Shown: positions 23,815 through 32,590 of the stretch, piece by piece | How positions within the stretch are numbered: the stretch's first letter is position 1 | Layout of the letters: the number at the start of each line of letters is the position of its first letter | Assembly: GCA_023390655.1 (NCBI GenBank) | Contig: JAEWCL010000009.1 | Location: 57,863-121,862 of the forward strand | DNA: 64,000 nt | Origin: Bacillota bacterium | Lineage (GTDB): Bacteria; Bacillota; Clostridia; Christensenellales; CAG-138 | Direction of reading: 5' to 3' | The notes under the pieces: generated by a model | Database searches by the model: none | Told to the model about the DNA's origin: nothing | What the model saw: only the letters and a program-made list of their open reading frames with translations | Position numbers and translations under genes: made by a program

Positions 23815-26397
23815 ATGCGCAAAAAGGCCGGCCAGCAGCAGAACTATTATTTCTCGGATAAGCTCAAACGGCAGCTTGACCAGATTGCAAGCCATCCTTT
23901 GACGATCGTTGAGGCGCCGTCCGGCTTTGGGAAAACGACCGCTATCCGCGAATATTTCAAAGAGAGCCTCCCGGAAGGCGCTTGCGAATACTGGTATACC
24001 TGCCTGGGCGAGCCCGCTTCCATGACATGGGCAGGTATCTGCGAACTGCTCTCCAACGTGAATGCAAAAGTGGCGGATGATCTGAAGAAGCTTAAAATGC
24101 CCACGATGGATACACTGTTCTATATGGCGTCATACCTCAAAAACGTCCGCTGTCAGTCGGAAACCTACCTGATCGTTGATAATTACCAGCTTGCCAACTG
24201 CGATATTCCACGCGAATTGATCGGCGTCTTTTCGATGCACGAAAATCCCAACCTGCATATGATCTTTATTACCCAGCAGCTCGAAGCAAAGCAGCAGGTT
24301 TCCATCCACAACAGCAATATTCATACCATTAAAGCGCCCGCCTTTTTCTTTGACGCCGCGGGCACCGCCAGCCTGTTCCGCATGGAGGGCATCAGCCTGA
24401 CCGATGAAGAAGCGGCGCATGTATACCGGAGCACCGAAGGGTGGGTATCCGCGATCAGGCTGCAAATCATCAACTACAAGGAAAGCGGCATGTTTGACCA
24501 CACCGCCGATATCGAACGTCTGGTGGAAACCGCCATCTGGAACAGGCTGACCTCTGAAGAACAGGACTTTCTCCTTTCTGTTTCTGTAATCGAAAGTTTT
24601 ACAATACGCCAGGCGGCAATCATGGCCGGGCAGGACATTCTGCCGGAAGCCATCCGGCTTTTGCTCAAATTCAATGATTTTATCCGCTACATCCCGGACC
24701 AGCAGCTCTACAGCATACACAGTATTCTGCGGGACTACCTGTTGAGCCGCTTCTACAACGATCAGCCGGCGGCATATCAAAACCTGATATTCCGCAAAGC
24801 CGGGCATGCCTGCGCCGCTATGGCCCAGTATTGCCCCGCCGCGCATTTTTTTTATAAGGTAGGCGATCTTAACGCAATCCTGTCCCTTCCGTTTACCCGC
24901 GAATATCTGGATAACCACAAAGACAAATATAAGCCGGAATTCATCGAGGCGTTGGTAACAGAATGCCCGGAAGAAACGCTATGCAGGTACCCTTACACGA
25001 TGCTCGCATTTGGATATATGACGCTGATGTGCGGACAGCTTGCGGCATACCGGAAAATATGCCTTATGCTGCAGCTGACTGTCCGAAGCGGGTCGGATTT
25101 CAGCCGGGACGAACTCCGGAAGATCGAAGGCGAATACGCGCTGCTGCTGTCCACGGGGGAGTTTAACGATATCTCCAAAATGCGAAAAGGCCAGGAAAAG
25201 GCATGGGAGCTTTTGGGAAGGCCGACCGATATGATCAAGTCCACTACCCCTTGGCTGTTCGCCACGCCCTCCGCATTGAATATGCTCTGGCGTAAATCCG
25301 GTGAGCTCGAACATGTGATGGATCAGATGGATGAAGGTCGGGCTGTATACCTCAATTTGGCACAGGGGCATGGCGCCGGCGCCAACTATGTCCTGCGGGC
25401 GGAGGCCATGCTCATGCGCGGAGAAGATGACGCAGCTGAAATCCTGTGCCATAAGGCGCTTTATGACGCCCGCGGTTATCAGCGGATAGGCATTTGCCTT
25501 TGTGCGGAATTGCTCTCCGCCCGCATTGCCATTTTGCGGGGGGATGTAGAGGGATATTTCAACGCGCTGAAAAACATCCGGGGCTATACCAATCAATATT
25601 CCGATTTATCCGTTCTGCGCATGGCGGAGCATTGCATGTCGATTATCAGCCTCGTGCTGGGGATAAAAGATCATGTCGCGCCGTGGCTTTACGATATGGA
25701 GAGCATCAAAAAGGCGCTGTACGCGCCGGTGGTCCCCTTCGCACAAATTCTTCATTTACAGCTTTTGCTGACGGAAAAACGATATAACGCGTTTTATGGG
25801 ATTTGCCAGCTCGCCTTGGATACATCGAGAAACCCGACCGGAAACATCAGATATATGATGCCCCAGGTGTATCAGCTCCTCCTTCTTGCCGAAGCAAAAC
25901 GCAACAACGGGGACAACCTGGAGGCGCAAAAGCACCTGCGGGCAGCGCTTGGTCTTGCGCTGCCGGATCAAATTTATCTTCCCTTTGCCCAGCAGGCATG
26001 CATGGCGGAGTTTCTCCCGGAGCTTTCCATCGGCTCCTTTGGCGGCGCAAGAAGCGCCTCCGTATCCCAATTCTCTATGGAGGCGTCTGAAAGTCTGGCC
26101 TTCCGGGACGCACCCAGCATCCTTCGCACGCCGGAAGAGACCTTCTCCAACATAATTGCGCTTTGCAAGCGCCAGCAGAAAGGCGTCGGCATCATCAGAA
26201 AAGCCATCCTGCAGGAAAAATCCCCCCTGACTCCAAGGGAACGGGAAATTGCCCAGCTTGCAAAAGACCGGCTGAGCGCCAAAGAGATTGCAGATAAGCT
26301 GTATATCTCTGAAATGACGGTCCGGGCAACGCTCAGAAACGTATACAGCAAGCTTGGCATCCATTCAAAAACCGAACTGGGTCTAAAAGAATTTTGA
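23815..26397 (+). CDS. MalT-like LuxR family ATP-binding transcriptional regulator (LAL/STAND)
   Basis: This 860-residue regulator has a Walker A motif APSGFGKTT at 34-42, a STAND-type ATPase region, a long helical repeat region (about 330-740) of the MalT sort, and a C-terminal LuxR helix-turn-helix (LTPREREIAQLAKDRLSAKEIADKLYIS). In this family an inducer and ATP trigger oligomerisation and activation of nearby promoters. The ATG at 23815 has GGAG at about 23803 and starts the domain. It sits directly upstream of cheA. Its stop codon lies inside the candidate cheA promoter. The inducer is unknown. Confidence 0.9.
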   Translation: MRKKAGQQQNYYFSDKLKRQLDQIASHPLTIVEAPSGFGKTTAIREYFKESLPEGACEYWYTCLGEPASMTWAGICELLSNVNAKVADDLKKLKMPTMDTLFYMASYLKNVRCQSETYLIVDNYQLANCDIPRELIGVFSMHENPNLHMIFITQQLEAKQQVSIHNSNIHTIKAPAFFFDAAGTASLFRMEGISLTDEEAAHVYRSTEGWVSAIRLQIINYKESGMFDHTADIERLVETAIWNRLTSEEQDFLLSVSVIESFTIRQAAIMAGQDILPEAIRLLLKFNDFIRYIPDQQLYSIHSILRDYLLSRFYNDQPAAYQNLIFRKAGHACAAMAQYCPAAHFFYKVGDLNAILSLPFTREYLDNHKDKYKPEFIEALVTECPEETLCRYPYTMLAFGYMTLMCGQLAAYRKICLMLQLTVRSGSDFSRDELRKIEGEYALLLSTGEFNDISKMRKGQEKAWELLGRPTDMIKSTTPWLFATPSALNMLWRKSGELEHVMDQMDEGRAVYLNLAQGHGAGANYVLRAEAMLMRGEDDAAEILCHKALYDARGYQRIGICLCAELLSARIAILRGDVEGYFNALKNIRGYTNQYSDLSVLRMAEHCMSIISLVLGIKDHVAPWLYDMESIKKALYAPVVPFAQILHLQLLLTEKRYNAFYGICQLALDTSRNPTGNIRYMMPQVYQLLLLAEAKRNNGDNLEAQKHLRAALGLALPDQIYLPFAQQACMAEFLPELSIGSFGGARSASVSQFSMEASESLAFRDAPSILRTPEETFSNIIALCKRQQKGVGIIRKAILQEKSPLTPREREIAQLAKDRLSAKEIADKLYISEMTVRATLRNVYSKLGIHSKTELGLKEF

Positions 26398-26423
26398 CGA
26401 AAAAAGTCGTTTTACCTCATAAT
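26394..26423 (+). promoter_or_regulatory. Candidate promoter of the cheA operon
   Basis: TTGACG (26394-26399), an 18-bp spacer and CATAAT (26418-26423) each match consensus at five of six positions. The -35 includes the TGA stop of the upstream regulator gene. The predicted start near 26430 lies immediately before the terminator hairpin. Confidence 0.55.
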
Positions 26424-26442
26424 TGAGTATGAACAAAAAAAT

Positions 26443-26480
26443 GATCTGCTGTATTCTTTGATGCAGCAGATCGTTTTTTT
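26443..26480 (+). terminator. Intrinsic terminator directly in front of cheA
   Basis: GATCTGCTG (26443-26451) and CAGCAGATC (26464-26472) form a 9-bp stem with a 12-nt loop, then G and seven T (26474-26480). Only six bases separate the T-run from the cheA ribosome binding site. It ends the regulator transcript and, if the promoter at 26394 is real, would act as an attenuator for cheA. Confidence 0.85.
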
Positions 26481-26499
26481 GCGTAAAGGAGGCGTTGAA

Positions 26500-28560
26500 A
26501 TGGACAAAGGCTTTTCAAACGAGCCCATGCTGGACGTGTTTATATACGAAACCACGCAGAACATCGCGCAGCTTGAAGCGTCAATACTGGCCAGTGAAAA
26601 GGTCGGCCGCTTCACGCCGGATGCAGTCAACGAAATCTTCAGGGTGATGCACACCATCAAGGGTTCTTCCGCCATGATGATGTATGACAATATCGCAACG
26701 CTCTCACATGCCGCGGAAGATCTCTTTTATTACATACGGGAAGAACAGCCAAAAGGCATTGACTACGGGCTGCTTTCCGATCTGCTTTTGGAAGGCGTGG
26801 ATTTTATCAAGCTGGAAATGGAGAAGGTGAAGACTGCTTCGAGCCTGGACGGCGATCCTTCGGGCCTGATTGAAGGGATTCGGCGCTTTTTGCATGCCCT
26901 CAAAGGGGAGGAGGCCGTGGACGCATCCAAAACAAAAGCCTCCCCTTCAGTAGCAAAGCATTATTATCTCTCATCCAGCAACAGTGGGATCAATAAAAAC
27001 CACAAGGGGTATGAGGCGGTTATTTTCTTTGAGGACGGCTGCAAGATGGAGAATATCCGCGCATTTGCCGTCATCCACCACCTAAAGGATATCACCGAGG
27101 AATTCCGCTATATTCCCGAGGACATCATCGACGACGCCGACAGCGTAAGGACCATCCGGGAACAGGGCTTTACGATCCTGTTCAGAACCGACAGGAGTTA
27201 CCGGGAGCTGTATGATTTCTTTTCCGGCACCGCTTTTGTCCGCCACCTGGAGCTTCGGGAGCTTCCGGATGACCAGACATTCGAGCGGACGAATGCGCCG
27301 CACATGCGTTCCCCGCAGGAGTCCCCTATAAAACTTTCGGCAGTACAGGGGCAGGAGCAGGCGGAGCAAGCGCAATCAGAAAGCAGGAGCTCCCACCAGA
27401 ACATCATCAGCGTGGATGTCGTGAAACTGGACAAGCTGATGGACCTGATGGGTGAATTGGTGATCGCAGAAGCGATGGTGACACAGAACCCGGAACTTGA
27501 GACGATGCGGCTCAACAGCTTCTTTAAAGCCGCGCGCCAGCTGAAAAAAATCACCGGCGAGTTACAGGATATGGTCATGTCCATCCGCATGGTGCCCCTG
27601 TCCGCCTCCTTCCACAAGATGCACCGCCTCGTGCGGGATATGAGCAGGAAGCTTGGCAAGCACGTCGAGCTGACGCTGGTAGGGGAAGGAACCGAGGTGG
27701 ATAAGAACATCATTGAGCATATTTCGGACCCCCTGATGCATCTGGTCCGCAACGCCGTCGATCACGGCATCGAGGCGCCCGATGTGCGCGCGGCTGCCGG
27801 CAAACCCCAGACGGGCCAGATCACGCTGGAAGCGAAGAACGCCGGAAGCGACGTGCTCATCATCGTCCGGGACGACGGCGGCGGCATCCCAAAAGGAAAA
27901 ATCCTGCAAAAAGCGCAGGAACACGGCCTGATCAGCAAGCCGGAAAGCGAACTGACGGATAAGGATATCTACAGCCTGCTCTTTATGCCGGGCTTTTCCA
28001 GCAACGATCAGGTAACGGAATTCTCGGGCCGCGGCGTCGGCATGGATGTGGTGACAAAAAATCTGGAGGCGATCGGAGGCTCGGTATCCATAGAAAGCGC
28101 GGAAGGCACTGGAACCGTGACAACGTTGAAAATCCCCCTCACCCTGGCGATCATCGACGGAATGAACATCCGGGTGGGAAACGCCAAATATACCCTCCCC
28201 ACCACCTCCATACGGGAAACGTTCCAGGCAAAGGCCGCCGATCTCATACAGGACCCGGAAGGCAACGAGATGATCATGGTCCGCGGGGAATGCTACCCCG
28301 TTTTACGCCTCCATGAGATTTTCGCGGTGAACGCGGATGTGATGGACCTGACAAAAGGCATCATGCTCATGATCGAGCAGGATGAAAAGTGCCTGAGCCT
28401 TTTTGCGGACGAGCTTCTGGGCCAGCACCAGGTGGTGGTCAAGGCGCTGCCCTCGTATATGAGAAACATCAGGCGTGTGGAAAGCTTGGCGGGCTGCACG
28501 CTGCTGGGCGACGGCAGCATCAGCCTGATCCTCAATATCGGCGGGTTACTCAACGCTTAA
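26500..28560 (+). CDS. cheA: Chemotaxis histidine kinase CheA
   Basis: This is a 686-residue kinase with all CheA domains: HPt with the phosphorylated His51 (MHTIKGSSAMM), a response-regulator-binding P2 region (about 170-260), the dimerisation helices, an ATP-binding domain with the N-box LVRNAVDHGIE and the GRGVGMDVV glycine box, and a C-terminal CheW-like domain. It phosphorylates response regulators under control of the receptors. Start ATG 26500 follows AAAGGAGG by eight bases. The adjacent genes are cheW and cheD. cheY, cheB, cheR and cheC are absent from the window. Confidence 0.96.
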   Translation: MDKGFSNEPMLDVFIYETTQNIAQLEASILASEKVGRFTPDAVNEIFRVMHTIKGSSAMMMYDNIATLSHAAEDLFYYIREEQPKGIDYGLLSDLLLEGVDFIKLEMEKVKTASSLDGDPSGLIEGIRRFLHALKGEEAVDASKTKASPSVAKHYYLSSSNSGINKNHKGYEAVIFFEDGCKMENIRAFAVIHHLKDITEEFRYIPEDIIDDADSVRTIREQGFTILFRTDRSYRELYDFFSGTAFVRHLELRELPDDQTFERTNAPHMRSPQESPIKLSAVQGQEQAEQAQSESRSSHQNIISVDVVKLDKLMDLMGELVIAEAMVTQNPELETMRLNSFFKAARQLKKITGELQDMVMSIRMVPLSASFHKMHRLVRDMSRKLGKHVELTLVGEGTEVDKNIIEHISDPLMHLVRNAVDHGIEAPDVRAAAGKPQTGQITLEAKNAGSDVLIIVRDDGGGIPKGKILQKAQEHGLISKPESELTDKDIYSLLFMPGFSSNDQVTEFSGRGVGMDVVTKNLEAIGGSVSIESAEGTGTVTTLKIPLTLAIIDGMNIRVGNAKYTLPTTSIRETFQAKAADLIQDPEGNEMIMVRGECYPVLRLHEIFAVNADVMDLTKGIMLMIEQDEKCLSLFADELLGQHQVVVKALPSYMRNIRRVESLAGCTLLGDGSISLILNIGGLLNA

Positions 28561-28594
28561 ATTTGAAAAGAAATAGATAAGGGAGGCTGTTGAA

Positions 28595-29092
28595 ATGACA
28601 CAGATGGACCTGTTGACCATGCGGGAAACGGAAGAAGAAGATACGCTCAAGGGCAAATATCTCATTTTCACCATGGGCAGCGAGCTCTACGGTATGGAAA
28701 TACGGTATATCACAGAAATCATCGGAATTCAGCCCATTACGGAAATTCCTGAAATGCCGGACTATGTAAAGGGCATCACAAACCTCCGCGGAAAGATCAT
28801 ACCCGTCATGGACGCGCGGCTGCGCTTTAAAAAGGCCGCGCGGGATTACGACGGCAGAACCTGCATTATCGTGCTTGAAACCGGCGATATCACCATCGGC
28901 CTGATCGTTGACGGCGTCTCGGAGGTACTGCCTCTGAAGGAAGAGGATATCGCGCCTCCCCCGGAAATCAACAGGAGCGGACATAAATACATTAAGGGAA
29001 TCGGGAAAGCGGGCGGCAGCGTCAAGCTGCTCTTGGACTGCCAGAAGCTGTTGACCGACGACGAAGCGGAGGCGCTCGGCACGTTTGCCTGA
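28595..29092 (+). CDS. cheW: Chemotaxis coupling protein CheW
   Basis: This is a 165-residue CheW that bridges receptors and CheA. After a charged 20-residue N-terminus the fold begins KYLIFTMGSELYGMEI. The receptor-binding NLRGKIIPVMDAR and the EVLPL segment are conserved. It starts after GGGAGG, 34 bp downstream of cheA. The extra N-terminal tail is not usual but is harmless in related proteins. Confidence 0.95.
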   Translation: MTQMDLLTMRETEEEDTLKGKYLIFTMGSELYGMEIRYITEIIGIQPITEIPEMPDYVKGITNLRGKIIPVMDARLRFKKAARDYDGRTCIIVLETGDITIGLIVDGVSEVLPLKEEDIAPPPEINRSGHKYIKGIGKAGGSVKLLLDCQKLLTDDEAEALGTFA

Positions 29093-29224
29093 GTGATGTA
29101 TCCCGGGCGGGCGGCAGCCGCGCCGGCGGGACTATTTGTGGTTATCGCTTTTTCAGAACCGAAAGATGAGAGGCATGAAGCGCATCCCATAGGGAGCCGC
29201 TCCTTGCCCGGGCAGGTACGTACA

Positions 29225-29689
29225 ATGGACCGTGTCGTGGGAATGGGCGAATATCACATATCCGACAAAGCAGGGGATGTCCTTAGAACCTTTGCATTGG
29301 CCTCCTGTGTAGCGGTGACCGCATACAGTCCAAGCCAAAAAGCGGCAGGCATGCTCCATGTTGTGCTTCCTGCCCCACTCAACAGCAAGGATCCGCTGGA
29401 ACGCCCCGGGTATTTTGCGCAAACGGGCGTGCCCTTGCTCATCAATGCAATGTGCCGCAGATACGGCTGCCAAAGAGAAGAGCTCCGCATTCAACTGTTT
29501 GGCGGAGCAAATTCCGTCAACAGCAAGGACATTTACAGGGTAGGGAAGAAAAACATCGACGCTGTCACGCATTCGCTTCTTGAAATGGGATTGACGGCCA
29601 TACGCGAAGACCTGCGCGGAAATGAAAGCCGCACGCTCGAGATGGACGTAACAACCGGTGAAATCCGTATTTTTCGCCAGCCGCTCTAG
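29225..29689 (+). CDS. cheD: Chemoreceptor glutamine deamidase CheD
   Basis: CheD deamidates glutamines on chemoreceptors and in some bacteria is held by CheC. With the ATG at 29225 the protein has 154 residues. The catalytic triad matches the known family positions: Thr22, Cys28 (FALASCVAV) and His45 (AGMLHVVLP). An in-frame GTG at 29093 would add 44 residues that do not look like the family. The ribosome site at 29225 is weak (AGGT), so this start is a domain-based choice. No cheC is seen here. Confidence 0.88.
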   Translation: MDRVVGMGEYHISDKAGDVLRTFALASCVAVTAYSPSQKAAGMLHVVLPAPLNSKDPLERPGYFAQTGVPLLINAMCRRYGCQREELRIQLFGGANSVNSKDIYRVGKKNIDAVTHSLLEMGLTAIREDLRGNESRTLEMDVTTGEIRIFRQPL

Positions 29690-29741
29690 GCACAGGAGAA
29701 CCGGATCCGTTGCCCGTCATAGAACAAGGAGGTGGCCCCGG

Positions 29742-31781
29742 GTGCAAGAATTCATACATAAAGCAGACCGCCTGCAGTTTTTGGAGGCAGCACTATCCGG
29801 CATGGGCGATGGCGTAATCGTGGCCGACTGCAACGGAACCGTTTTGTACATCAACGATTCGGCGCAGCAGCTTACCGGCTGGAGCGGGCAGGAAGCGACC
29901 GGCATGCCTTTTGAAGATGTGTTCCCCCTGATCGATTGCGCCTGCGGCGAACGGCTAAATAGCCCGGTACACAGCGCGCTTGCATCCGGGAGAACGGTAG
30001 GCCTGCAAAATCATGCCGCGCTTCTCACGAAAGCTGGAGCACCGCATTTCGTTTCTGCAAGCTGTTCCCCTATTTACGCCTGCTGCGGCCAGGCGGAAGG
30101 CGCTGTGGTGGTCTTTCGCGACATCGACAGGCTCAAAACGATTGAAGAAGAAATCCGCAAAGAAAAAGACAACCTCAAAAACGTCCTTGAGGCCCTCCCT
30201 ACAGGGATCATGCTGGTTGGAGACGATACTGTCGTAAAATTGGCCAACAAGCCGCTTCTGGACCTGTTTCATCTCCAGGAGGCCGGGCTTGCGGGGCTGC
30301 GCTTTGGAGACGGCGCCCACTGCATCTACAGCTACGAAAATGGATGTGGCGAAGGGGAACAGTGCCGGCTTTGCAAAATACGCCAAAGCATCAGGGCAGT
30401 TATCAACGAAGGAATCCACCGCAATGACGTGATTCTCCCGCGCGCCTTTTTCATCGGCGGCGATGCAAAAGGCCTTTGGATGAAGGCCAGCTTTATCCCT
30501 CTGGTTGCCCCGGATGAAGTGCAGGTCATCGTGGCGGTTGAGGATATTACCGAACAGAAGAATTATGAATCCGCACTGCGTAGGAGCCGCGATGAATCGG
30601 ACTCCGCTAACCGGCTTAAAAGCGAGTTTATCGCCAACATGAGCCATGAGATCCGCACACCGCTCAACGGCCTGATCGGCATGATGGAGTTGCTGCTGCA
30701 GACCAGTCTGGACCCGGAACAGGCGGAATACATCCGCATGGCAAAAATGAGCGCGGACGCTTTGCTCAAAGTGATCGGCAATATTCTGGATTTCTCAAAG
30801 ATCGAGTCCGGTACGGTCTCTTTGGCGGCGGTATCGTTTGATATCAAAGCCCTGATGGATGAAATCATCAAACTCCATCGGGCGCTGGCGGAAAAAAAAG
30901 GTCTAACACTCCATTACGATTTCTCCTCCGATATTCCCCGGTATCTATGCGGCGACCCTGACCGCCTGCGCCAAATACTCAACAACCTGATTGGAAACGC
31001 CATCAAGTTTACCGATGCGGGTTCCGTCGCAATTGCCGTGCGGAATACCGCCGCGACAGATAAAAGCGTCTCTTTGGAGTTCCAGGTATCGGACACGGGC
31101 ATCGGCATATCCGCGGAGAAGATGGACCTTCTGTTCAAGCGGTTCAGCCAGGTGGACGGGTCGGTTACACGCAGGCACAGCGGAACGGGGCTTGGGCTTG
31201 CCATCTGCAAGCAGCTCATAGAGCGTATGGGCGGCTCGGTGCATGCCGAGAGTGCACCCGGCAAGGGAAGCGCCTTCCGGTTTGTAATAGAATTTGCGCC
31301 CAGCAGCGAGGCTTCCTCCCATGCCGCTTACGCCCCCGCCTCGGGAACGAAGCAGGCTCTTCCTTCCATTCTCACGGATGGCAGCGAATTAAAAAGACAT
31401 GTCCCGGAACAGTCCGATCAAATTGTGATTTTGGAAAACCACTCCGCCCCCGAACCATGCAGCCGCATCCGGCTCGGGGAACACGGAGAGATCGTATTGG
31501 AACATACGGCGCCTTTGGCCGGCGAGGCTGTCTCCCAGCACCTGGCTGAATTGTACAGGCTCAGGCGAACGCTCAAGGCCATCGTCCGGGAGAGCCGGTT
31601 CGCTTTGATTGAAGAAGCCGCGCATGCCGTGAAAAAAAGTGCGCTCCAAATCGGCGCAACAGAGCTTGCGGATCTGGCGTTCAGGGCCGAGCTCTCCGCC
31701 AGAAAGCAACATTGGGACGGCGCGATTAAGTATTGCGTGATGATGATCAATGAAATCAATTTCCGTTACAGGGAGGGTTGA
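29742..31781 (+). CDS. PAS sensor histidine kinase with C-terminal HPt domain
   Basis: This is a 679-residue soluble kinase with two PAS regions (about 8-120 and 145-290), a HisKA dimerisation domain with His302 in MSHEIRTPLNG, an ATPase domain with DTGIGI and GTGLGLAI, and a C-terminal HPt-like domain with His628 in AHAVKKSA. It has no receiver domain between kinase and HPt, so a separate receiver is needed for a relay. The gene three bases downstream encodes one. GTG 29742 is the start, behind a perfect AAGGAGGTGG. The second PAS holds several Cys (CGEGEQCRLCK), which may sense metal or redox. Confidence 0.9.
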   Translation: MQEFIHKADRLQFLEAALSGMGDGVIVADCNGTVLYINDSAQQLTGWSGQEATGMPFEDVFPLIDCACGERLNSPVHSALASGRTVGLQNHAALLTKAGAPHFVSASCSPIYACCGQAEGAVVVFRDIDRLKTIEEEIRKEKDNLKNVLEALPTGIMLVGDDTVVKLANKPLLDLFHLQEAGLAGLRFGDGAHCIYSYENGCGEGEQCRLCKIRQSIRAVINEGIHRNDVILPRAFFIGGDAKGLWMKASFIPLVAPDEVQVIVAVEDITEQKNYESALRRSRDESDSANRLKSEFIANMSHEIRTPLNGLIGMMELLLQTSLDPEQAEYIRMAKMSADALLKVIGNILDFSKIESGTVSLAAVSFDIKALMDEIIKLHRALAEKKGLTLHYDFSSDIPRYLCGDPDRLRQILNNLIGNAIKFTDAGSVAIAVRNTAATDKSVSLEFQVSDTGIGISAEKMDLLFKRFSQVDGSVTRRHSGTGLGLAICKQLIERMGGSVHAESAPGKGSAFRFVIEFAPSSEASSHAAYAPASGTKQALPSILTDGSELKRHVPEQSDQIVILENHSAPEPCSRIRLGEHGEIVLEHTAPLAGEAVSQHLAELYRLRRTLKAIVRESRFALIEEAAHAVKKSALQIGATELADLAFRAELSARKQHWDGAIKYCVMMINEINFRYREG

Positions 31782-31784
31782 GCC

Positions 31785-32567
31785 ATGAGAATTTTGATTG
31801 CGGAAGACGACCTGATCAGCAGAAGCTTTTTAAACAAGCTTTTGAGCAAATACGGAGATTGCGACCTTGTGGTCGACGGTTTGGAAACGCTGGACGCATT
31901 TTTAATGGCATTGAAAGACAAATCCCCTTACCGCCTGATTTGCCTGGATATCATGATGCCCAAGGCCGACGGGGTCAAAACGCTAAAGGCAATCCGCGAC
32001 CTTGAAAAGCAGTACGGGATTCCGCCGGAAAGCCGTGTGAAAATCATCATGACCACCGCGCTGGCCGAAGCACAGCTGGTACAAACGGCATTCGATTATG
32101 GCTGTGAAGCCTACGCGACCAAACCCATCGATACCAAAAAACTGATAGAGGTCTTGGAAAAACTCGGGCTGATCCGAAAAATCCCGGATGCGGACGAAGA
32201 AATCGGGACGGAATACGATAGAAGGATCGAATTTACCGCAAAACAGGGTATGCAGGACGGAGATGAGCCCTCTAGCATATCCAACGATACGGATCCCCCC
32301 CCCCATCAGGAAGCGGGATATTTCAAAAGCGTGCATGCGCTTAAGGACTATCGGCTCGAAGTGGTCATGGAAACCGGCACAACCATCCGCTTTGATTTTC
32401 GTTCCAGGTTGAATACTGCGCGCTTTGGCAGGCTCAAGGACGAAGAGCTTTTTTTGAGTGTGCGCACGGACGGGAATTACCTGATTTTTGAAAGAAGCGG
32501 CAAGATGCCCGTTAAGATCACCGCCTCCGAGTTCATGGACCTTGTTTTGATAGACCGCAGAAAATAA
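31785..32567 (+). CDS. Response regulator with REC and DUF2442-like domains
   Basis: This is a 260-residue protein. The receiver (1-125) has acidic residues 7-9, phospho-acceptor Asp55 (CLDIMMPKADG), a Thr at 90/91 and Lys113, so it is a complete receiver. After a linker comes a C-terminal domain (about 181-258: DYRLEVVMETG, FDFRSRLN, LKDEELFLSV) that resembles DUF2442, a fold seen in small toxin-antitoxin-linked and uncharacterised proteins. It has no DNA-binding or enzymatic output domain that I recognise. The linker contains a C10 run. It is co-transcribed with the kinase and probably phosphorylated by it or by CheA. Confidence 0.85.
   Translation: MRILIAEDDLISRSFLNKLLSKYGDCDLVVDGLETLDAFLMALKDKSPYRLICLDIMMPKADGVKTLKAIRDLEKQYGIPPESRVKIIMTTALAEAQLVQTAFDYGCEAYATKPIDTKKLIEVLEKLGLIRKIPDADEEIGTEYDRRIEFTAKQGMQDGDEPSSISNDTDPPPHQEAGYFKSVHALKDYRLEVVMETGTTIRFDFRSRLNTARFGRLKDEELFLSVRTDGNYLIFERSGKMPVKITASEFMDLVLIDRRK
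32295..32304 (+). repeat. C10 homopolymer inside the response-regulator gene
   Basis: Ten consecutive C encode Pro171-173 and the first base of the next codon, at the linker between REC and the DUF2442-like domain. Gain of one C would bring a TAA stop after about 14 more codons. Loss of one C would run to a stop near 32412. Either change leaves the receiver domain alone. Confidence 0.9.
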
Positions 32568-32590
32568 ATCCACAAAAGGGGAAACTATAG

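Noticed and set aside
26443..26480. The cheA-proximal hairpin as only the end of the LuxR gene
   Set aside because: This is not excluded, but the separate promoter directly before it makes a pure end-of-gene role less likely; I kept both readings.
29093..29224. N-terminal extension of cheD from GTG 29093
   Set aside because: The extra 44 residues do not fit the family, whereas ATG 29225 places the catalytic Thr, Cys and His at the family positions.
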